A stretch of 64,000 nucleotides of DNA from Pseudomonas asturiensis (GTDB taxonomy: Bacteria > Pseudomonadota > Gammaproteobacteria > Pseudomonadales > Pseudomonadaceae), in contig NZ_FRDA01000007.1 of the NCBI RefSeq assembly GCF_900143095.1, forward strand, positions 125,803-189,802, read 5' to 3'. Positions 1 through 6,383 of the stretch are shown in pieces. A program made the position numbers and the translations under genes. Position 1 is the stretch's first letter. Each line of letters opens with the position of its first letter. The notes below the pieces were generated by a model, which was not told where the DNA came from, did no database searches, and saw only the letters and a list, made by a program, of their open reading frames with translations.

Positions 1-604
1 TGGCGGCACTGACTTCGACAAGCAGTTAAGCCTGCAAGGCGTGATGCCGCTGTTCGGTTACGGCAGCCGCATGAAAAGCGGCGCCTACATGCCCACCAGT
101 CACCACATCAATCTGGCCACCTGGCACACCATCAACGCCGTTTACGCGCAGAAATCCCAGCTGGCGCTGGGCAGCATGCGTTATGACATCGAAGACACCG
201 GCGGCATCGACCGGCTGTTCAAGCTGATCGAACAACGCGCCGGACACTGGCTGGCGATGGAAGTGGAAGAGACCAAGATCCAGCTGACCCAGGCCGATAA
301 CCGTCACTTGCTGATGGACCGTATCGAGCCCGGCCTGAGCGTGGACCTTGGCCGGGCGATGTTCGAAGCGGCAATCGACGCGCAGCTCGAGCGGGTCCGC
401 AACAGCGTGACGCAATTGCTGAACCAGGCAGGGGTGGGTGTCGAGCAGGTCAATACGGTGTTCTTCACCGGCGGCTCAAGCGGCATTCCGGCGCTGCGCA
501 ACAGCGTGTCGGCCATGCTGCCGAATGCACGTCATGTGGAAGGCAACATCTTCGGCAGCATCGGCAGTGGTCTGGCGATTGAAGCGAAGAAGCGTTACGG
601 CTGA
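1..604 (+). CDS. Hsp70-family chaperone, YegD-like (3' part only)
   Basis: About 200 C-terminal residues of an Hsp70-like ATPase; the 5' part lies outside the window and the reading frame begins at base 2. The fragment opens with GGTDFD, the Hsp70 nucleotide-binding-domain motif GGxDFD. Near its end it has FFTGGSSGIPALRNSV, matching the adenosine-binding loop (GGSSxIP). It stops a few residues after the ATPase fold, so there is no substrate-binding domain. That is the known layout of YegD-type proteins (about 450 residues in E. coli), and about half of the gene would be missing here. Its client is unknown. It converges on the AI-2E-family permease gene 24 bp away. Confidence 0.85.
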   Translation, partial: GGTDFDKQLSLQGVMPLFGYGSRMKSGAYMPTSHHINLATWHTINAVYAQKSQLALGSMRYDIEDTGGIDRLFKLIEQRAGHWLAMEVEETKIQLTQADNRHLLMDRIEPGLSVDLGRAMFEAAIDAQLERVRNSVTQLLNQAGVGVEQVNTVFFTGGSSGIPALRNSVSAMLPNARHVEGNIFGSIGSGLAIEAKKRYG

Positions 605-628
605 CGCTGGTCGCCGATTGTCACCACG

Positions 629-1639
629 CTAAACCAGCCCTTCCTTCTGCAATTCACTCTTCAGGTACGCGTAGTAAATCGGTCCTGCCACCACGCCCGG
701 CAGGCCGAACGCGGCTTCGAACAGCAGCATGGCCAGCAGCAGCTCCCAGGACTTGGCATTGATCTGCCCGCCCACGATTCGCGCGTTGAGGAAATACTCG
801 ACCTTGTGAATCACGATCAGATAACCCAGCGCCGCCAAGGCAACCCAGATCGAGATCGACATGCCGACGATGAAGATCAGCGTGTTGGACATCAGGTTAC
901 CCACCACCGGCAACAGCCCGAGCAGAAAGGTCATGATGATCAGGGTCTTGGTCAGCGGGAGGTGGATGCCGCACAACGGAAGGACAATGGCCAGAAACAC
1001 CGACGTGAACGCCGTGTTGAGCAGGGAAATCTTGATCTGGGCGAAGACGATATTGCGGAATGCGCGGCTGACCAGATAAAGCCGGTCAAACAATGCCGAG
1101 GCCAGCGGTTTGCGGGTGTGCACGTCGGAAATCCGCTGCAGGGCGATGATCGCGCCAAGCACCATGCCGATCAGCATGGTGACGAACATATGTGCCGCGC
1201 CTTTGCCGATCAGTTGCAACTCGCCAACGTGTTTCTGCAGCCATTGAAACAGCGAAACCTGAAACTCCGCGGCGCTGGCGGGCAGGTACGAGTCAATGAA
1301 AGGCGGAAGCTGGCCACGGGCGCGGTCAACCAGCGTCATGAACTTGTCCAGCGACGCGCCAGGGTTTTCCGCCTCATGCAGGACGAAACTGATCACACCG
1401 GCGAAGATCAGGGTCAGCAGGCTGACGATGAGGGTTCCCAGCAGCGCAACGGCCAGCCATCTGGCGCGCTCGCCGGCGATGAGCTTTTGCAGCTTGGGGG
1501 TCAGCATGTTGACCAGTTCGAAGACCAGCAGGCCAGCCAGCAGACTGGGCAGCAGCTTGAAGGGCAATACCATCAGCAGACCGCCAAACACGAGAATCCA
1601 GCTGGCTATTAACACCTGACGCGCAGAAAACGTTGGCAT
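629..1639 (-). CDS. AI-2E family transporter (PerM/YdiK-type permease)
   Basis: A 336-residue polytopic inner-membrane protein with about seven to eight hydrophobic segments: a pair at residues 8-45, then segments near 62-90, 150-170, 205-235, 237-262 and 295-325. The layout and the C-terminal tract with GLPGVVAGPIYYAYLK are typical of the AI-2E transporter family (PF01594). Family members have been linked to autoinducer-2 export, Na+/H+ antiport or general efflux, so the substrate cannot be read from sequence. The ATG is preceded by GAGGGTCT. A perfect 11-bp hairpin lies about 90 bp upstream. The gene follows psiF on the same strand but is separated by 187 bp, so it probably has its own promoter. 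Confidence 0.85.
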   Translation of the reverse strand: MPTFSARQVLIASWILVFGGLLMVLPFKLLPSLLAGLLVFELVNMLTPKLQKLIAGERARWLAVALLGTLIVSLLTLIFAGVISFVLHEAENPGASLDKFMTLVDRARGQLPPFIDSYLPASAAEFQVSLFQWLQKHVGELQLIGKGAAHMFVTMLIGMVLGAIIALQRISDVHTRKPLASALFDRLYLVSRAFRNIVFAQIKISLLNTAFTSVFLAIVLPLCGIHLPLTKTLIIMTFLLGLLPVVGNLMSNTLIFIVGMSISIWVALAALGYLIVIHKVEYFLNARIVGGQINAKSWELLLAMLLFEAAFGLPGVVAGPIYYAYLKSELQKEGLV

Positions 1640-1727
1640 AGACCCTCAAAGGGCAACACGAAGAGGTGGGCAGTCTGCCAGCGTTCGCAGCCGAGAACCA
1701 GTCATCCAGAAGCCGGAAAGTCCACGG

Positions 1728-1752
1728 CCCGGTCATCGATGCGATGACCGGG
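1728..1752. repeat. Perfect 11-bp inverted repeat (hairpin)
   Basis: CCCGGTCATCG (1728-1738) and CGATGACCGGG (1742-1752) are exact inverse complements around a 3-nt loop. It lies between psiF and the AI-2E-family gene, both on the minus strand. No T-run follows on either strand, so it is not a canonical terminator. It may be an mRNA-stabilising hairpin or a protein-binding site. Confidence 0.6.
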
Positions 1753-1826
1753 ATCACAATGGCGCGCAAGCGCAGTGTTTACCGCACTCGCGCCGGTTGC
1801 CGGGCGCTACACACGCCTGCGAAAAA

Positions 1827-2117
1827 TTATTTCTTCTTGAGACAATCGCTCATGAACGTCTTGCGGGCGTCGCCCTTGAGCGCTTGAGTGGAGGCCGTTG
1901 CGTTGCAGGTTTTCATTTTTTCCTGCTGCGTCGCTGCCGGAGCAGGCGCCGCTTTCAGGCAGGTGCTCATGAAGGCCTTGCGCTCGTCGCCCTTGAGCGA
2001 CCGGGTGCTGGCGTCAGCGTTGCAGGTGGTCATCTTGTTCTGCTGCGCCGTAGCGGCAAAACCTTGCGCGGAAAACATCAGGCCAACGAGCAACAAAGGA
2101 ATACCGAGTGTCTTCAT
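1827..2117 (-). CDS. PsiF-repeat secreted protein
   Basis: A 96-residue exported protein. A signal peptide of about 22 residues (MKTLGIPLLLVGLMFSAQGFA) precedes two PsiF repeats. Each has the pattern KM-TCNA-AS--LKGD-RK-FM--CLK, near residues 29-55 and 67-93, with two Cys per repeat. The PsiF family (PF07769) is named for phosphate-starvation induction in E. coli; its biochemical role is unknown. The start at 2117 was chosen over an in-frame start 81 nt upstream because GGAGAG sits 7 nt before it and the signal peptide begins there. I see no Pho box upstream, so phosphate control is not supported here. Confidence 0.85.
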   Translation of the reverse strand: MKTLGIPLLLVGLMFSAQGFAATAQQNKMTTCNADASTRSLKGDERKAFMSTCLKAAPAPAATQQEKMKTCNATASTQALKGDARKTFMSDCLKKK

Positions 2118-2270
2118 CGTTCGACTCTCCAGGTCCGCTGTACCGGTCGGCACAGGCTTGAAATCAGTGTAGCCAAGATGTTGCAAAATATGAGACACAA
2201 CGAGGCGCCACGATTGGCATTCATTTGAAACAGGTGGATAGTTGCGCCTCGTTCAATTTCCGGCATTCCC

Positions 2271-3152
2271 ATGCAATACGCTTTTCCACTGCTGACCATC
2301 TTTATCTGGTCCGTCAACACCGTCATCACCAAGGCGGCGTCCGAAGTCATCTTCCCGTCTGAAATCGGCTTCTACCGCTGGCTGCTGGCGGGATTGCTGT
2401 TCACGCCCTTCATGCTCATCCCGGTCTGGAAGAATCGCGCATCGATCAGGCCTCTACTGGGCAAAATCGTGGTACTGGGCGCGCTGGGCATGGCGGTGTA
2501 TCAGAGCCTTGCCTATTTCGCGGCGGGCATGACCACGGCCACCAACATGGGGATCATTCAGTCGCTGGTGCCTGTCATGGCGCTGGGGCTGTCCATTGCC
2601 TGCCTGGGCATGCGCTTGACCTACGGCGCATTGCTGGGCGCAGTGATCTCTTTTGCGGGGGTGATCGTGGTCGTCGCTGCAGGCAACCTGACGGGGCTCA
2701 TCGAGCAAGGGATGAATCGGGGGGATGCCATCGTGCTGGTCGCCGCAGCGGCCTACGCGCTGTACAGCATGCTCTTGAAAAAATGGCAGTTGCGTCCGCC
2801 GCCGCTGCACTTGCTGTACATGCAGATTCTGGTGGCGATTGTGGTGCTGTTTCCGCTGTTCATTCTGTCGCCACGTACCGGGCTGAACGCAAGCAACATT
2901 CCGCTGGTGCTGTATGCCGCGATTCCCACCTCGATGCTGGCGCCCTGGTTGTGGATGACCTCGATCATGCGCCTGGGCCCAAGCCGCACCACACTGTTCT
3001 TCAACCTGATGCCAATTGCCACGGCCCTGATTGCTGCCGTGGCGCTCGGCGAACAGCTGGCGCTTTATCATCTGTATGGCGGCGCGCTGACCCTGTGCGG
3101 GGTCATCCTCGCCGAACGCTGGAAGACCCCGCTGACACTCAGGAAAGGCTAG
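2271..3152 (+). CDS. EamA/DMT-superfamily transporter
   Basis: A 293-residue inner-membrane protein with about ten transmembrane segments arranged as two EamA halves (roughly residues 5-137 and 150-285). The second half ends with the usual glycine-rich helix (LYGGALTLCGVILAERW). Drug/metabolite transporters of this type export amino acids, metabolites or drugs; the substrate cannot be assigned. The ATG has only a weak ribosome-binding site, but the protein starts exactly at the first helix. Its last 4 bases overlap the end of the convergent small gene on the other strand. Confidence 0.85.
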   Translation: MQYAFPLLTIFIWSVNTVITKAASEVIFPSEIGFYRWLLAGLLFTPFMLIPVWKNRASIRPLLGKIVVLGALGMAVYQSLAYFAAGMTTATNMGIIQSLVPVMALGLSIACLGMRLTYGALLGAVISFAGVIVVVAAGNLTGLIEQGMNRGDAIVLVAAAAYALYSMLLKKWQLRPPPLHLLYMQILVAIVVLFPLFILSPRTGLNASNIPLVLYAAIPTSMLAPWLWMTSIMRLGPSRTTLFFNLMPIATALIAAVALGEQLALYHLYGGALTLCGVILAERWKTPLTLRKG

Positions 3153-3376
3153 GCCGTTGCGCTGCCCTCACCGCCCTCCACGCTGTGGATCGACACATCC
3201 GTGATGCCGGCGGCGTGAGGCATGCCGGCTTCGGGAAGATCATCCAGCTCGACCTGATGCTTGAGCGCCAGCTCATGCACGATTTCAATGATCGGCACGT
3301 CCAGGTCTTCGATGACATCTACATGGTGCTCGCCCAACAGGGTGTACTCGATCTCATACAGCTCTTTATCGCCCAT
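3149..3376 (-). CDS. Small acidic conserved-type hypothetical protein
   Basis: A 75-residue, strongly acidic soluble protein starting MGDKELYEIEYTLL; I do not recognise a family. It has no signal peptide or membrane segment. A good ribosome-binding site (AGGAAGTG, about 6 nt before the ATG) supports it as a real gene rather than a chance frame. It ends inside the last codons of the opposing EamA gene, a 4-bp convergent overlap. It lies upstream of the lipase gene on the same strand with a 59-bp gap, so the two could be co-transcribed. Confidence 0.6.
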   Translation of the reverse strand: MGDKELYEIEYTLLGEHHVDVIEDLDVPIIEIVHELALKHQVELDDLPEAGMPHAAGITDVSIHSVEGGEGSATA

Positions 3377-3435
3377 CGCATCACTTCCTGGCCGTCACAT
3401 ACGAACGGCTGATTACGAATTACTGCCTGATTGAG

Positions 3436-4326
3436 TTAAAGACCGGCAGCCTTGAGGCGCGCGGCGTGTTCCATGAACAGGCGCACGGGATCTGCGCCTT
3501 TGCCGACCAGCCCGAAGGTCTGGTTGACGATGTCGAAATGGTCGAGCGCAAAGTCATCCCCGATGACCGTGCCCAGGTGCGAACTGAAACGCCCGACCAT
3601 GCCATCAGATTGACCTCGCTCTTTCCTGAACGTGCGAGCGAATATTCGGCAGGTCACGTTAGTGCCATCAATCAGGTTGCGTCCGCGATTGGTAATGCCC
3701 GGTTTGAGGATCCCGGACCAGGAGTAATAGCGCACCCCGCCCACCTGTTCTTCGCCGCTCCCGCCCCATACTTCGGGCAATCCCTGAGGATATTGCTTGT
3801 TGAACAGCGCAACCCCGGTAGTGGTCAGGGACTGGTGCGAAGCCGTGATGTCCATCGGCAACCTCGGCCCGCGATAGCCGGTTTCGAACACGACGATTAC
3901 CCAGGCCAGCAGCCCGATCACCGCGTTGACCACACGCCCGCCCGGCGTACCCGGCGGGTAGTGCCGTTCCAGGTAGTCCGCCAGCTCCGAACCGTGATTG
4001 GGGCCGGCCACGGACGTGACCGATGCCACCAGGTCGGGCCGTTTGGCTGCGACATAGCGCACCGTCAGCGCACCCTGACTGTGACCGATCAGATTGACCT
4101 TGGCCACGCCGGTTTCCCGGACAGTCTGCTCGATGACCTTGAGCAACTGCTCGCCGCGTATCTCGGTCGAATTGACCCCGGATACCATCACCGGGATCAC
4201 CGTCGCCCCGCCACGTTCAAGCGCTTTCACGATGCCGAACCAATAGGGATACACCAGCAGCCGCACAAACCCTAACAAGCCTGGTACCAGCAACAATGGA
4301 TAACGCGTCGCCTGTTCTTGCGCCAT
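3436..4326 (-). CDS. Triacylglycerol lipase (family I, no signal peptide)
   Basis: A 296-residue alpha/beta hydrolase. It has the oxyanion segment LLLVPGLLGF (11-20), the nucleophile elbow GHSQG with Ser83, and plausible Asp241 (SDGMVGRFS) and His263 (LDHFD) to complete the triad. The layout matches bacterial lipase family I, close to the shorter P. fragi/Proteus-type enzymes. There is no secretion signal and only one Cys (226), so the disulphide of secreted P. aeruginosa LipA cannot form. The ATG at 4326 is preferred over one 42 nt upstream because AGGGAG precedes it. No lipase foldase gene is adjacent, consistent with the Proteus-like group. An intracellular or type-I-independent role is an inference. 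Confidence 0.8.
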   Translation of the reverse strand: MAQEQATRYPLLLVPGLLGFVRLLVYPYWFGIVKALERGGATVIPVMVSGVNSTEIRGEQLLKVIEQTVRETGVAKVNLIGHSQGALTVRYVAAKRPDLVASVTSVAGPNHGSELADYLERHYPPGTPGGRVVNAVIGLLAWVIVVFETGYRGPRLPMDITASHQSLTTTGVALFNKQYPQGLPEVWGGSGEEQVGGVRYYSWSGILKPGITNRGRNLIDGTNVTCRIFARTFRKERGQSDGMVGRFSSHLGTVIGDDFALDHFDIVNQTFGLVGKGADPVRLFMEHAARLKAAGL

Positions 4327-4440
4327 GTAGATCTCCCTGTGCTGAAACGAGTTGAACAACCCTCTCAACCTTAGCGGTGTTTTTTGGCAAGCCAGAACAA
4401 CGCGACCATCAGGGGTGCTGCCTCATCGCCATCTTTTTTC

Positions 4441-4468
4441 GAACTCTTGCACACCTCCTCCGCTCCAA
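4441..4468 (+). promoter_or_regulatory. Probable AlgU (RpoE-type ECF) promoter of osmE
   Basis: GAACTC (-35) at 4441-4446, a 17-nt spacer, then TCCAA (-10) at 4464-4468. This fits the AlgU consensus GAACTT-N16/17-TCtgA/TCcAA with one -35 mismatch. It sits 45 bp upstream of the osmE ATG. osmE of P. aeruginosa is a known AlgU target, which supports the call. Confidence 0.6.
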
Positions 4469-4512
4469 CGTGCAACGGGCCAAGACCGGCTCTGACATGT
4501 GGAGCAATAACG

Positions 4513-4851
4513 ATGTACAACAAAATCCTCGCAGCAACCTTCGTATTGGCAACAATGGCTGGCTGCAGCAACACAACCGTGCAGAACCCGGTGGACTACG
4601 TCACCTATCGCAATGAGCCACTGGTCAAGCAGGTCGAGAACGGCATGACCCGTCAACAGGTGCTGACCATTGGCGGTGAGCCTTCGTCCACCATCGACCG
4701 CAAGGTCAATACCGGCACCTGCAACAACTACGTGATGAGCAAAGACGGCCACAAACAGGTCTACCACGTCAGCTTCAACAGCGACGGCCGTGTAACCAAC
4801 AAAGGTTTTATGACCTGCGAACAGCGTGAAATGAACGAACGTTCGATGTAA
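4513..4851 (+). CDS. osmE: Osmotically inducible lipoprotein OsmE
   Basis: A 112-residue outer-membrane-type lipoprotein. The N-terminus ends in a lipobox with Cys18 (TMAGC), followed by a SmpA/OmlA-like domain: VENGMTRQQVLTIGGEPSS, TCNNYV and TNKGFMTC align with E. coli OsmE. The family is induced by osmotic or envelope stress and is thought to act at the envelope. The ATG at 4513 has GGAG 8-11 nt upstream and begins the signal peptide directly, so longer in-frame extensions are rejected. A probable AlgU promoter lies upstream and a strong terminator follows 15 bp after the stop, so this is a single-gene unit. Confidence 0.9.
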   Translation: MYNKILAATFVLATMAGCSNTTVQNPVDYVTYRNEPLVKQVENGMTRQQVLTIGGEPSSTIDRKVNTGTCNNYVMSKDGHKQVYHVSFNSDGRVTNKGFMTCEQREMNERSM

Positions 4852-4866
4852 CTCGCTTGCAGAACG

Positions 4867-4899
4867 AAAAAGCCCGATGCGTGATGCATCGGGCTTTTT
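4867..4899 (+). terminator. Rho-independent terminator after osmE
   Basis: AAAAAGCCCGATGC and GCATCGGGCTTTTT form a 14-bp stem with a 5-nt loop (GTGAT) and a T-run. The flanking A-run means it could also stop transcription coming from the minus-strand microprotein gene. Confidence 0.9.
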
Positions 4900-4923
4900 C
4901 ATGTGAGCATTTTTGCATCCGTG

Positions 4924-5010
4924 TCAGAACACCAGCTTGAACAAGGCAATCACCACGATCAGGCCGATCAGAAAAATGATACCGACGGTGCTTCCCAGAA
5001 ACTTGAGCAT
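4924..5010 (-). CDS. 28-residue single-pass membrane microprotein
   Basis: An ATG (5008-5010) opens a 28-codon frame: a short MLKFLGSTVG start, a hydrophobic helix of about 16-18 residues (IIFLIGLIVVIALF) and the end KLVF. The sequence GGAG lies 6-9 nt upstream in a good ribosome-binding site (CGTGGAGATTCAC). It is too short for usual gene finding. Its function is unknown. It lies between the bidirectional osmE terminator and the ferritin-like gene and is transcribed away from the latter, so the roughly 200-bp gap would hold divergent promoters. The codon pattern and ribosome-binding site support translation, but no homology search was possible. Confidence 0.6.
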   Translation of the reverse strand: MLKFLGSTVGIIFLIGLIVVIALFKLVF

Positions 5011-5214
5011 GTGAATCTCCACGATTAAATAGGTCTCAAGCTTGGGACCGCAGGGCAGAGCACTCGTTTCTTATATTTTTTACACCGCTCGTCCCGTATG
5101 AAACCTGCAAAATCGGATAAAACTTTCTCGTTGTTCATCACTCACAAAGGTTGATGATCTTGCCACGCGACACACAGAGCGAGACACACCACCTGATGAA
5201 CCTGGAGATCACCC

Positions 5215-5748
5215 ATGAATTCTGCACCACAGCTATCCGATGTAAACAGCCTGCGCCAGCGTGCGCGCCAGAACGTTGAGAATGGTGCGGTCACCGAAGG
5301 CTATAACGCCGATCGCGAAACGGTCCTGCGCCTGCTCAACGAGTCGCTTGCGACCGAGCTGGTCTGCGTCCTGCGCTACAAGCGTCACTACTACATGGCA
5401 ACGGGCCTGAAGGCCAGCGTTGCAGCCGCCGAGTTCCTGGAGCACGCGCAACAGGAAGCCGAGCACGCCGACAAGCTGGCCGAGCGAATCGTGCAACTGG
5501 GCGGCGAGCCGGAGTTCAACCCGGACACTCTGTCCAAGAACTCCCACGCGCAGTACGTGGCAGGCAACACCCTCAAGGAAATGGTTTACGAAGACCTGGT
5601 TGCCGAGCGCATTGCAGTCGACAGCTACCGTGAAATCATTCAGTACATCGGCGACACCGATCCGACTACCCGTCGCATCTTCGAAGAAATCCTCGCGCAG
5701 GAAGAAGAGCATGCCGACGACATGGCGGACATCCTGAACGACCTGTGA
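5215..5748 (+). CDS. Ferritin-like di-iron protein (bacterioferritin family)
   Basis: A 177-residue four-helix-bundle protein. The di-iron ligand pattern is complete: E48, E81-x2-H84, E131 and E163-x2-H166. The family oxidises and stores iron in the cytosol. It lacks the usual haem-ligand Met position expected in classical bacterioferritin, so it resembles the bacterioferritin-like protein encoded next to osmE in P. aeruginosa (PA4880, from memory). An N-terminal extension of about 30 residues precedes the bundle. The ATG is preceded by CTGGAGATCACCC. A terminator follows 15 bp downstream, so it is monocistronic. No Fur box is obvious upstream. Confidence 0.85.
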   Translation: MNSAPQLSDVNSLRQRARQNVENGAVTEGYNADRETVLRLLNESLATELVCVLRYKRHYYMATGLKASVAAAEFLEHAQQEAEHADKLAERIVQLGGEPEFNPDTLSKNSHAQYVAGNTLKEMVYEDLVAERIAVDSYREIIQYIGDTDPTTRRIFEEILAQEEEHADDMADILNDL

Positions 5749-5763
5749 TTCGGGACTGAAAGC

Positions 5764-5793
5764 AAAAGCCAGGATTTTTATCCTGGCTTTTTT
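5764..5793 (+). terminator. Rho-independent terminator after the ferritin-like gene
   Basis: AAAGCCAGGAT, a short T-rich loop and ATCCTGGCTTT followed by further Ts. Truncated copies of this sequence reappear in the downstream repeat array. Confidence 0.85.
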
Positions 5794-5821
5794 GTGCCGC
5801 CTGGATAAACGCTATTTTTTG

Positions 5822-5906
5822 GTGGGAGGCGGCTTGCCGGCGATGCGATGTGTCTGGCGACCTGTGGCGACAGGTACGACGCTATCGCCGGCAAGCCGCC
5901 TCCCAC
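5822..5906. repeat. REP-like palindrome, copy A
   Basis: Left arm GTGGGAGGCGGCTTGCCGGC and the matching right arm ending CCGCCTCCCAC enclose about 40 bp. The arms are near-perfect complements. Confidence 0.85.
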
Positions 5907-6028
5907 GGTCCATGGTGTGCTGTAAGACAGCGCTGTTTCAGAGCATCTGCCAACGCAAAGGCCAGGATTTTTTGTGCAGCCTTAGTTTCATCAAACGCAA
6001 CGTAACGCGCTGGAGAAACATGGTTTTT

Positions 6029-6114
6029 GTGGGAGGCGGCTTGCCGGCGATGCGTTTTGTCAGACGAACTTTTGGCGACAGGTATGACGCCATCGCCAGC
6101 AAGCTGCCTCCCAC
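6029..6114. repeat. REP-like palindrome, copy B
   Basis: Same left arm as copy A. The right arm has two substitutions (CCAGCAAGCTGCC), so the stem is slightly imperfect. The interior matches copy C more closely than copy A. Confidence 0.85.
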
Positions 6115-6236
6115 GGTCCGTGGTGTGCTGTAAGAAAGCGCTGTTTCAGAGCATCTGCCAACGCAAAAGCCAGGATTTTTTGTGCAGCCTTAGTTTCATC
6201 AAACGCAACGTAACGCGCTGGAGAAACATGGTTTTT

Positions 6237-6322
6237 GTGGGAGGCGGCTTGCCGGCGATGCGTTTTGTCAGACGAACTTTTGGCGACAGGTACGACGCTA
6301 TCGCCGGCAAGCTGCCTCTCAC
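6237..6322. repeat. REP-like palindrome, copy C
   Basis: Same left arm; the right arm ends CTGCCTCTCAC, a decayed version. It is the last unit; sequence downstream no longer matches the spacer. Confidence 0.85.
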
Positions 6323-6383
6323 CGTCCGTTGGCGGCTGAAAGGCAGCGCGGTGTCACATTAGACGCCTGGCCTGGCCAGGCGC

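Larger units (their letters stand above)
5822..6322. repeat. Tandem array of three REP-like palindromes with two 122-bp spacers
   Basis: Three palindromes of about 86 bp start at 5822, 6029 and 6237 (period 207-208 bp). They are separated by two 122-bp spacers (5907-6028 and 6115-6236) that differ at only three positions by eye. Each spacer carries a truncated copy of the preceding gene's terminator (CCAGGATTTTTTGTGC), as if a segment of the native intergenic DNA was captured and then duplicated. There is no coding gene between 5749 and 6383. Confidence 0.85.

Noticed and set aside
3149..3376. Small acidic frame as an antisense artefact
   Set aside because: Rejecting it was considered because it overlaps the end of the EamA gene, but the overlap is only 4 bp and it has a good ribosome-binding site, so it is kept as a gene with moderate confidence.
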